This document shows, piece after piece, positions 9,308 through 15,928 of a DNA stretch of 64,000 nt (positions are counted from its first letter, which is position 1; each line of letters opens with the position of its first letter). The stretch comes from UBA6120 sp035361955 (GTDB lineage: Bacteria > Bacillota_I > Bacilli_A > RFN20 > CAG-826). The notes under the pieces are model-generated. The model saw only the letters and a list, made by a program, of their open reading frames with translations. It was not told the origin of the DNA and ran no database searches. Both the position numbers and the translations under genes were made by a program. The stretch is from contig DAOSDC010000001.1 in assembly GCA_035361955.1 (NCBI GenBank), positions 62,001-126,000 of the forward strand, in the 5' to 3' direction.

Positions 9308-9383
9308 GGATGTTTAGCTCAGTTGGGAGAGCATCGCCTTTACACGGCGGAGGTCGGGGGTTCAAGCCCCTCAACATCCACCA
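9308..9383 (+). tRNA. tRNA-Val (anticodon TAC)
   Basis: 76 bases with all arms. The acceptor stem GGATGTT pairs with AACATCC, the anticodon loop is CTTTACA with TAC, the T loop is TTCAAGC, and CCA is encoded. First gene of the cluster. Confidence 0.97.
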
Positions 9384-9404
9384 TCCATTGTCTGCCTATA
9401 CGCT

Positions 9405-9488
9405 GGAGGAATAGCGAAGAGGCCAAACGCAGCTGACTGTAAATCAGTTCCTTCGGGTTCGGTGGTTCGAATCCACCTTCCTCCACCA
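9405..9488 (+). tRNA. tRNA-Tyr (anticodon GTA)
   Basis: 84 bases with a long variable arm (class II), as in bacterial tRNA-Tyr. The acceptor GGAGGAA pairs with TTCCTCC, the anticodon arm CTGACTGTAAATCAG carries GTA, and CCA is encoded. Confidence 0.97.
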
Positions 9489-9495
9489 TCTTATT

Positions 9496-9571
9496 TGGGG
9501 TATAGCCAAGCGGTAAGGCACCAGACTTTGACTCTGGCATTTCCCTGGTTCGATCCCAGGTACCCCAGCCA
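9496..9571 (+). tRNA. tRNA-Gln (anticodon TTG)
   Basis: 76 bases. The acceptor TGGGGTA pairs with TACCCCA, the anticodon is TTG within CCAGACTTTGACTCTGG, and CCA is encoded. The last A is immediately followed by the first base of tRNA-Lys. Confidence 0.97.
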
Positions 9572-9647
9572 CTCCCGTTAGCTCAGTCGGTAGAGCACTT
9601 GACTTTTAATCAAGGGGTCACAAGTTCGAATCTTGTACGGGAGACCA
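9572..9647 (+). tRNA. tRNA-Lys (anticodon TTT)
   Basis: 76 bases. The acceptor CTCCCGT pairs with ACGGGAG, the anticodon is TTT, and CCA is encoded. No spacer separates it from tRNA-Gln, so one endonuclease event must mature both ends. Confidence 0.97.
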
Positions 9648-9654
9648 ATTTCTT

Positions 9655-9741
9655 GCCCAGGTGGCGAAATAGGTAGACGCACAGGACTTAAAATCCTGCG
9701 GTGGCGACACCATGCCGGTTCGAGTCCGGCCCCGGGCACCA
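9655..9741 (+). tRNA. tRNA-Leu (anticodon TAA)
   Basis: 87 bases with a long variable arm. The anticodon loop CTTAAAA carries TAA, the T loop is TTCGAGT, and CCA is encoded. The acceptor GCCCAGG against CCCGGGC has one A-C mismatch at the fifth pair. Confidence 0.95.
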
Positions 9742-9756
9742 AGCCAATTTGAAGTT

Positions 9757-9807
9757 ACCCCCGAATATTGGACCAAATAGCGGTTACGATAACGGGGGTT
9801 TTGTTTT
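9757..9807 (+). terminator. terminator of the tRNA cluster
   Basis: ACCCCCG (9757-9763) pairs with CGGGGGT (9793-9799) across a 29-base loop, followed by TTTTGTTTT. The loop is long for an intrinsic terminator, but position and T-run fit. Confidence 0.6.
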
Positions 9808-9842
9808 GTAAAGGGCTTTGAACAATTAATAACGATTAATCA

Positions 9843-10280
9843 TTAATTAAACTGACAAGTGGTTGTTTCAATGACTTCCGTAACGTCAAAATAGAATTTA
9901 ATCGTCCCACCTGGATATTTACCGTAATTGCTTTGCACCCATTCCATGTCCACAAACAGCGATTGTTCAAAAGAAAGTTCCATTTTGGAAATGCCAATCA
10001 CTGCACAATGGGATAATCTCATTTTGTTTGAGGGAAAGCGGACATTGTAATATTCATACCAGCCATCGAAATAAATATGTGCTGGCGCGTTGCTCTCATT
10101 AGTAATTGTTAAAATCGGCCAGTATTTCATGTAGCGGTCACACGATATGTAACAAGTATGTCGCATCGTGTATTTCTTATTGATGGTGACATTTCTCACA
10201 TTAGGGGCCGCGCTACAAGCGTTAATCAAAAGCGTGCATAAGGGCCACATTGTCAAAGCAATTCGTTTAAAAAGAGACAT
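9843..10280 (-). CDS. putative lipoprotein of unknown function
   Basis: I do not recognise this family. The 145-residue product starts with a short basic N-terminus, a hydrophobic segment and a lipobox-like LINAC, suggesting export and lipid attachment at Cys22. Asn at -2 is unusual. The remainder is rich in beta-forming and aromatic residues and has four further cysteines (HTCYISC, SHCAV, TTTCQ), which could form disulfides outside the cell. No good Shine-Dalgarno is visible before the ATG. It stands alone between the tRNA terminator and a 205-base spacer. Coding status is likely but not certain. Confidence 0.5.
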   Translation of the reverse strand: MSLFKRIALTMWPLCTLLINACSAAPNVRNVTINKKYTMRHTCYISCDRYMKYWPILTITNESNAPAHIYFDGWYEYYNVRFPSNKMRLSHCAVIGISKMELSFEQSLFVDMEWVQSNYGKYPGGTIKFYFDVTEVIETTTCQFN

Positions 10281-10395
10281 TTTCGGTTATTGTTTTCGTG
10301 ACTTCATTATAAACGAGAGAATACTTAAGTGAATCAGTCATCTTCAATAAAATCATTCAAGCACTGCCGGTAACGATTTGATAAGTCAGTCGCCG

Positions 10396-10447
10396 CGAGC
10401 ATCAATTGTTATACAAGTGATAGAATAAAATTAATCGTAGATGCTCG
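10396..10447 (+). promoter_or_regulatory. long-range inverted repeat in the leader of the 10486 gene
   Basis: CGAGCATC (10396-10403) is complementary to GATGCTCG (10440-10447), with a 36-base AT-rich interval holding several -10-like strings (TAGAAT, TAAAAT). It could form a leader hairpin or mark an operator. No clear promoter was found in the 205-base spacer. Confidence 0.25.
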
Positions 10448-10485
10448 AAACGCTGCGATTGTTATGAATAAACGAGGACACTCAT

Positions 10486-11892
10486 ATGAAATTGATTAAA
10501 GCTATTCTAAAACCGTTTATCATTCTTGGTATCATCCTATTCATCATCGTGGGATTGCCGCTGATTTTGTTTAACATGAAGACGGAAGCCCCAATGGATG
10601 ATTATAATGACACCCAAGAAACGCTATTTTTCCAAGGTCTCGACGATGGGCTCTCACTGCTAATCACCGATCCATCATCGGAAGCGGTCACGCTACGGAT
10701 CACCGATTCGTTTATCAATCGCATGATTCAAAAAGCACTGACAGCTGATAATGACAAATTCCAAAATGCCTTGTATGAAGGCGAGATGGAGTATAGCTAC
10801 ATGATGTCATTTGGAATATTAGGCGTCAAAGGCGTATGGACAACACTTGAAGATGACACTTTGACGGTTACTGCCGGAGCCGACATCGTCATTAACGGAT
10901 CGCGGTTTTATCAAACGGGCTTCGAAATGGAATTCGAAATCGTCTTAGGCGAAAACGAAGAATATTTTCTTAAAATCGAGCGCATCCAAGTCGGAGCGAT
11001 GAAACTACCCTTGAAGCAGGCTTATAGCCTCGCTAATTCCATCGCCAGCGCGATTGCCAGCAAAAGCCTTAACGAGATGATTGCCGAATATCTCAGTTTT
11101 GGCCAATTTGATGAAGAAGAATTAAGCTTCACAGTTGGAGAAACAGGTTTGACTGAATATTTATTTGAAGTGAAACCAACGCTCGCCGCTTTATTGAAAA
11201 TCGTCTATAAAGAATCGCTTTTGATATTAGACATTTCCGATGAAGGGTTTGACGTTGAGTTGCGCCTCGGCACTTTGCGCAAACTGCTCACTGATCCGAG
11301 CGAACCAGCTTTCACGAAATGGGAATCAGACGCCGACAAGGCCGCTTTCATGGCTGATTTAAGCGTTCAAGCAATCAATAACGCGATACTCAATCCATTC
11401 GATCCATACATCGACATGGATGAAGCGGATTTGAATTCGATTCTCGACTACACACTTGATGAAGACGTGCAATTTGAGGTTCCTTTGACATTCCCACTTC
11501 TTGGAAATGACATCGAATACACGTTTGCGTCAACCAACCTATTCGTAAAACTTAGTGGTGATGAAATGTCGATTCACTTCCTCATGAGTCTGACGCGTGA
11601 TGGTTTATCTGGTTCTTTCGATATGCAATTCAATTTGTCGAGCAATGTCAGCATGAACACCAATGGTGATATGGTTTTATCGATACTTGAAGCCAATATC
11701 GGCGCGATTGATTTGGACAATGACATGCTAAGTACACTTTTTAGCGTATTCGATCCCGATTTGATGGTCGATAATACGTTGGTGATTCCCGCAGAGGACG
11801 TCAACGAAATGTTTGAAGGCTCAGGCATGGCCATCAATGATAGTTATGTAACTGGTAGTGTACTCAGACTTCACTATGGATTAGCCAGTTAA
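10486..11892 (+). CDS. membrane-anchored protein of unknown function
   Basis: The family is not recognised. The 468-residue product has one uncleaved N-terminal signal-anchor (about residues 9-32, after a KLIKAILKP basic start) and no other membrane helix. The large remainder, rich in Asp, Glu, Leu and Ile, should lie outside the cell. The sequence alternates amphipathic strands and helices (for example TLRITDSFINRMIQKAL and a later QAINNAILNPFDPYIDMDE), which could suit a lipid-binding TULIP/LmeA-like fold; this is only inference. GAGG precedes the ATG by 9 bases. It is convergent with the esterase gene, with 47 bases between stops and no evident terminator. Confidence 0.7.
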   Translation: MKLIKAILKPFIILGIILFIIVGLPLILFNMKTEAPMDDYNDTQETLFFQGLDDGLSLLITDPSSEAVTLRITDSFINRMIQKALTADNDKFQNALYEGEMEYSYMMSFGILGVKGVWTTLEDDTLTVTAGADIVINGSRFYQTGFEMEFEIVLGENEEYFLKIERIQVGAMKLPLKQAYSLANSIASAIASKSLNEMIAEYLSFGQFDEEELSFTVGETGLTEYLFEVKPTLAALLKIVYKESLLILDISDEGFDVELRLGTLRKLLTDPSEPAFTKWESDADKAAFMADLSVQAINNAILNPFDPYIDMDEADLNSILDYTLDEDVQFEVPLTFPLLGNDIEYTFASTNLFVKLSGDEMSIHFLMSLTRDGLSGSFDMQFNLSSNVSMNTNGDMVLSILEANIGAIDLDNDMLSTLFSVFDPDLMVDNTLVIPAEDVNEMFEGSGMAINDSYVTGSVLRLHYGLAS

Positions 11893-11939
11893 TCACAATA
11901 AAAAACTTTTTCATCAGAATAAAGCTATTCGTTAATCGT

Positions 11940-13190
11940 TTAGAAATCAACCAGCCATCGATAGGCTATCGGAAAATAATGTGCCCAAGCCGCTTCGTTG
12001 TGGCCTAGATTAGGATCGATAAGAGTGTTGATATGGGCAATAGGGTAGCCTTGGTCAATTAAGGCGTTTTTAATGTCGTCGACATACCGTGTAATTGTCG
12101 GTTCTTGGCCACCAGCATAGATGTAAAGCCGTGGATTTAAACTTGAAGCAACGCTTTTAGAGGCGATGAACGTTTCGCTCATGTTTGCTTCATATATATA
12201 CATCGCCGTTGAGAATAACATCCCATATCCAAACACATCAGGATATTGTAATGCCATGTAAAACGAGATGACGCCTCCCATCGATGAGCCGCCGATTCCC
12301 GTCGTTTCCCGGCTCGGATTCGTATTGAAATTGGCGTCGATGTATGGTTTGACGACATCGACGATAAATGAAGCGTATTTTTCACCCGATGGATTTTTAA
12401 TATAAACGGATCCGGCGCTGGAACGAGGCCAACTGGGCGATAATTCGTTAAGACGATCGGATGAATTATCAATGCCGACGACAATCGAACCGCCATAACC
12501 GACATCCATCAAGGCGCCAATCGTTTCATCGACGCCCCACTCACCGGCAAAACCCGTATATGCATCGAAAAGGTTTTGCCCATCATGCATATACATGACC
12601 GGATAACGAGTTGCCGTGTCCGCATCGCTGTATCCATCCGGCAACCAAATGCGGATTGTGCGCTGGCGGCCGTCTTCGTATAAAGGCATGTCTAAGACGA
12701 CTTTTCGTAATGTGCCACGGCTAAGCGTTGTTTGTCCGGTGTTATTTTTAAAACTGGCAATGGTATCGTTCACGGTTTGGATTCCTTCCCTTAGTGTATA
12801 TGTCCGGTTGCCGATTTCGCCTCCGGTGCTCGATCCTTCGACATTGGTCCATGGTCCCTCGGTTTGGTCTTCAAAGAGCAACACGTATTTGTACTCTAAA
12901 CTTGTGCCAACAAGCGTGACATCGAATTCAATCGTTATTTCATAATTATATGCATCAATTTCGGTCAAGACATTGTCGCCCGAAAACGGGTTCCATGAAT
13001 TGAAGTTTCCGGCAATCACCACCACTGAGGTTGCCGCGATATCGATTGGGATATTCGCCTTAAAATTTACGGTGGGGCCATCATAAACACTTGTATCAAG
13101 CGAGGAGTCTTGTCCTAGCGACGTTGTGCAACTAGTCAATAGTGCAAATAGCGTCGCAACTAGTAACCATGATCTATTTTTTAAAGGCAT
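11940..13190 (-). CDS. lipoprotein esterase with N-terminal starch-binding (CBM20-like) domain
   Basis: The 416-residue product has a lipoprotein signal (lipobox LLTSC, Cys21). A beta-domain at about 38-140 shows CBM20-like features (VVIAGNFNSWNP, YKYVL, a late aromatic strand), then an alpha/beta hydrolase of the esterase D / Fes-IroE group. Visible catalytic elements are the nucleophile in GGSSMGG and the histidine in LGHNEAAW; the GGQEP turn may hold the acidic residue. The likely role is deacylation of a glucan-bound ester at the cell surface. AAGAGGAAGAAC is the ribosome site. It shares an upstream motif with the amylase gene, supporting a carbohydrate role. Confidence 0.82.
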   Translation of the reverse strand: MPLKNRSWLLVATLFALLTSCTTSLGQDSSLDTSVYDGPTVNFKANIPIDIAATSVVVIAGNFNSWNPFSGDNVLTEIDAYNYEITIEFDVTLVGTSLEYKYVLLFEDQTEGPWTNVEGSSTGGEIGNRTYTLREGIQTVNDTIASFKNNTGQTTLSRGTLRKVVLDMPLYEDGRQRTIRIWLPDGYSDADTATRYPVMYMHDGQNLFDAYTGFAGEWGVDETIGALMDVGYGGSIVVGIDNSSDRLNELSPSWPRSSAGSVYIKNPSGEKYASFIVDVVKPYIDANFNTNPSRETTGIGGSSMGGVISFYMALQYPDVFGYGMLFSTAMYIYEANMSETFIASKSVASSLNPRLYIYAGGQEPTITRYVDDIKNALIDQGYPIAHINTLIDPNLGHNEAAWAHYFPIAYRWLVDF

Positions 13191-13214
13191 GTTCTTCCTC
13201 TTGTCTATTTCTCA

Positions 13215-13227
13215 TTTATCTTATCAA
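13215..13227 (-). promoter_or_regulatory. TTGATAAGATAAA motif upstream of the esterase gene
   Basis: This 13-base sequence on the minus strand is identical to one upstream of the amylase gene (15893-15905). It lies 24 bases before this start codon and 23 before the amylase start. TAAGAT inside it could act as a -10 box, or it may be an operator half-site. Confidence 0.45.
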
Positions 13228-13251
13228 AAAGCAGTATTTCGGTAATTAATG

Positions 13252-14706
13252 CTATTTTTTCGTTGATCTTTGCTTTTTCCTAGATGATGGTTTCTTGATT
13301 GTTTTTTTAGCTTTGCTAATTATTTTTTTCCGAAGTGAAGGTATTGCGAAGATGACGCCAATGACCGTGAGCCCAATCGCTCCAGCAATAATCATTTGCA
13401 CAGCCGATAGTTCGACTTCGACTGTTAGAGTCGCTGTTTTTGTCACGGCATTATCGGTATAAGAGACAAGCAGTTCATGCGGTCCGATACTCGAGAATGT
13501 CAGATTGTCTTGCCCCGCAATAGAAAGTGTGTATTCAACTACCGGCATGGAGGTCGCGTCACTATAAAATGCTGTAACGATCAAATCGGACTTCGCCACA
13601 TTGTCAAATAAGTAGAATTTGTTACTGTCATCGACTAACGCCACCTCAATCCGGTCGAGCGTTATTGCTGGCTCCGGTAGTCCGGCAGCGGTTGAAGTAC
13701 CAAGCGCTCGCGACGCTCCCTCGCCGACGTAGGATTCATCGTAGGCAATACGTGCCCATTGGGGATAATCAATAAAGGGATTGCGATTGCCCTGATAATT
13801 GTTATAGAGCAAATTGTTGCGTCTGATTTCGTGTTCATCGACCGGGTCAAGTTCATGCCAAGTAAGCAGTGTCGCTAAATCGCCAGCTAGACCCGGTTGT
13901 GAAGGTGATGCGGTGATAGGTAAGGGCGAACCATTAACTAATAGAAGTTTTGGATGGAGAACATCTTCATATACATAGTAGCGAGCCGGCATGTAAAACA
14001 TCGCCCTCGCAATGTCGCCTTTGTATTGATCGAGCGGTTCGAATACTTTTTGAGAACTTCCAACGATGTATCCGTTACGCCCGACATAGGTTCCATAATC
14101 GTTGTTATAATTCGTGATACCAGAAGTTGGTGTCGCAAAATTGTAGTTGCTATGAGCGTTTTGGTTGCCTCTGACATCACTAGGCCACAGCGCATGGAAG
14201 TCGCTACCGGCGCCACCGGTGCGTCCGAAGTTCCCAAGAGATTGCGCCCAGATGTGCTCCTTATCGAAACTGACACGCGAGGCTCCATCGTTTTTAAACA
14301 AATCGGCTGTCGTCGCGGCATCGTTATAATCGGCGTAAAGTTTACGAATATATGGGTTATCTGTTTCGTAGTTAAAGTTCGATAGTTGGGTATCGTTTAA
14401 TGGCGATAACTCCCAATTTCTGTCAATGATTTTATAAATTGTTCGATGAGTACTCGATTCGTAATCATATTCATTGTGGTCTTTAATAATATCGTGAAGC
14501 GCTTCGAGTAATTGATCGCCGCTTGTGCCTTCGACGCCTTGATAGTAGGCGCTTACTGAGGCGTCGGACAAATTAGTCATATCAATTGAAGTCGGCATCG
14601 GTGTCAAGGCGTGCATCGGTGTGAAAACATAAGCAGACGATGTGCTACTCGACAAGGAAAACGCCAATGATATAAATCCGATTTTTACTATCCTCAGTTT
14701 GTTCAC
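13252..14706 (-). CDS. surface-anchored endonuclease I family nuclease
   Basis: The 484-residue product has an N-terminal signal peptide (to about residue 25). An endonuclease I (EndA/Bsn-like) domain at about 60-330 carries the beta-beta-alpha metal finger FDKEHIWAQSLGNFG (His near 151), followed by SDFHALWPSDVRGNQNAHSN with the expected D, H and N residues. A short Ig-like stretch (about 345-430), one membrane helix (about 435-456) and a strongly basic tail complete the protein. This should hold the nuclease on the outer face of the membrane. Translation starts at GTG with AAGGAT upstream. It probably degrades external DNA or RNA; its neighbours include two surface nucleotidases. Confidence 0.87.
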   Translation of the reverse strand: MNKLRIVKIGFISLAFSLSSSTSSAYVFTPMHALTPMPTSIDMTNLSDASVSAYYQGVEGTSGDQLLEALHDIIKDHNEYDYESSTHRTIYKIIDRNWELSPLNDTQLSNFNYETDNPYIRKLYADYNDAATTADLFKNDGASRVSFDKEHIWAQSLGNFGRTGGAGSDFHALWPSDVRGNQNAHSNYNFATPTSGITNYNNDYGTYVGRNGYIVGSSQKVFEPLDQYKGDIARAMFYMPARYYVYEDVLHPKLLLVNGSPLPITASPSQPGLAGDLATLLTWHELDPVDEHEIRRNNLLYNNYQGNRNPFIDYPQWARIAYDESYVGEGASRALGTSTAAGLPEPAITLDRIEVALVDDSNKFYLFDNVAKSDLIVTAFYSDATSMPVVEYTLSIAGQDNLTFSSIGPHELLVSYTDNAVTKTATLTVEVELSAVQMIIAGAIGLTVIGVIFAIPSLRKKIISKAKKTIKKPSSRKKQRSTKK

Positions 14707-14730
14707 GAACCTATCCTTGATATTAAAAAC

Positions 14731-14739
14731 AATATAGCA
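14731..14739 (-). promoter_or_regulatory. candidate extended -10 promoter of the nuclease gene
   Basis: TGCTATATT on the minus strand, about 25 bases before the GTG start. It matches the TGCTATAAT-type boxes seen before four other genes in the window. No good -35. Confidence 0.4.
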
Positions 14740-14833
14740 TAATAGAAAAAATATCGCTCATGGAGTACCTATGCATCGTAAAAATCATATTAAATATCGG
14801 CTTTTTGCGGTGTTTTTTAAATTGTCTAAATAA

Positions 14834-15787
14834 TTATAACGAGTAAATTTGATTCGAATAATCGCTCCAATATTCGCTACTTTTATATGCGGATAACGCT
14901 GCTGAAGGAACGAGATATTGAAGGCTCGCCGAGGTGTTTTCGAACGAATTGGCAAAGCGCAAAGGCGGAGTTGTCGCTCTGATTTTTACTTGTGTGAGGC
15001 TCGTTGCATCACCAAAGGCACGGGACCGTAATTCCAGTAATGTGGCGGGAAGGTCAATCGTCGTTAAGTTAGGAAGATTCTCAAACGCATTATTGCCAAT
15101 AATGGCAATATTCGTAGACATCGTAATCGAGCTCAAAGAGATGGCGCCGCTGAAAGCATCGGTTTTAATTTCAGTGACTGAATTAGGAATAACGATATTT
15201 GATAACTGCGTGGCGTTTTTAAATGCCGCCATTGCGATTGTTCTAAGTTGTGATGGTAACGCAATCGACAAAAGCGCGCCATTGTTATAGAACAAATACT
15301 CCCCAAGTTCCAATACTGGTTTACCATTATAAGTCGATTGGATGGCAATCGAGGTCGCGTTGCCCGTATAAGATTCAACATAATACCCTTGCCCATCGAG
15401 TGTCGGTTTGAACACAAATCCGGGCGTAGCGTCAATCCATTTAGCGTACAGCGTCATATCACGGTCAACAAATAGCGGGAAATTCACCGGCTGTGTGAAT
15501 TCCGCGTCGAAATACCAGCCTTCAAGTGTTAACGATCCGTTTTCAAGCGTGGGCATTGTTTCGATTATCGAGGTAATGACTGGATCTAGTTGCATATCCG
15601 CATTGGTGACGAAGGTAACTGTGTATGTTTGATACGAAACATTGCTGTCGTAGCTAAAATAACTCGTTGTTTGTGATGTTAGCGAGCTTCCGTCGGACTG
15701 GCTAGTCGACAAACTGCTCGACACTGAGCTGCCACAAGAACTTAATAAAGCTAATAAAGCGATTGATAATGTTAATTTTTTATTCAT
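14834..15787 (-). CDS. lipoprotein with InlB B-repeat and BspA-type leucine-rich repeats
   Basis: The 317-residue product has a lipoprotein signal (lipobox LLSSC, about residue 18), then a Ser/Thr-rich linker. One InlB B-repeat (Listeria-Bacteroides repeat) at about 55-120 contains LEGWYFDAEFTQPV and MTLYAKW. Four to five LRR_5/BspA-like repeats (about 150-285) have the recurring pattern LPxxLxxIxxxAFxNxxxL. Such proteins are surface adhesins or glycan- and protein-binding scaffolds without enzymatic activity. The gene has a good promoter of its own, is divergent from the amylase gene, and lies 127 bases upstream of the nuclease gene on the same strand. No clear terminator follows it. Confidence 0.85.
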   Translation of the reverse strand: MNKKLTLSIALLALLSSCGSSVSSSLSTSQSDGSSLTSQTTSYFSYDSNVSYQTYTVTFVTNADMQLDPVITSIIETMPTLENGSLTLEGWYFDAEFTQPVNFPLFVDRDMTLYAKWIDATPGFVFKPTLDGQGYYVESYTGNATSIAIQSTYNGKPVLELGEYLFYNNGALLSIALPSQLRTIAMAAFKNATQLSNIVIPNSVTEIKTDAFSGAISLSSITMSTNIAIIGNNAFENLPNLTTIDLPATLLELRSRAFGDATSLTQVKIRATTPPLRFANSFENTSASLQYLVPSAALSAYKSSEYWSDYSNQIYSL

Positions 15788-15805
15788 TCGTTATCCAATA
15801 AAAGC

Positions 15806-15834
15806 ATTATAACCAAGCGCGTCGTTCGCTTCAA
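15806..15834 (-). promoter_or_regulatory. promoter of the LRR lipoprotein gene
   Basis: On the minus strand TTGAAG (15834-15829), 17-base spacer, TATAAT (15811-15806), 18 bases before the ATG. Confidence 0.6.
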
Positions 15835-15887
15835 CATGAACAGGTGTCATCGCATGAACAATTAATAATATGATTGCGGGCGATTAT

Positions 15888-15905
15888 TTATCTTGATAAG
15901 ATAAA
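15888..15905 (+). promoter_or_regulatory. operator-like inverted repeat and shared motif upstream of the amylase gene
   Basis: TTATCTT-GAT-AAGATAA (15888-15904) is a perfect 7-3-7 inverted repeat. Its right part TTGATAAGATAAA (15893-15905) recurs upstream of the CBM20-esterase gene. With TTGCGG 17 bases upstream as a weak -35, TAAGAT (15897-15902) could be the -10 box, so a bound repressor would block the promoter. The regulator family is unknown. Confidence 0.5.
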
Positions 15906-15928
15906 CACATAGTTTTTGAGGTGTGTGG

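Noticed and set aside
9251..9540. Short open frames on both strands across the tRNA cluster
   Set aside because: They cover tRNA-Val, Tyr and Gln, whose structures are complete; such peptides are common misannotations over tRNAs.
13954..14385. A 143-residue plus-strand frame inside the nuclease gene
   Set aside because: Lies opposite the catalytic domain of the nuclease; no motif, signal or ribosome site.
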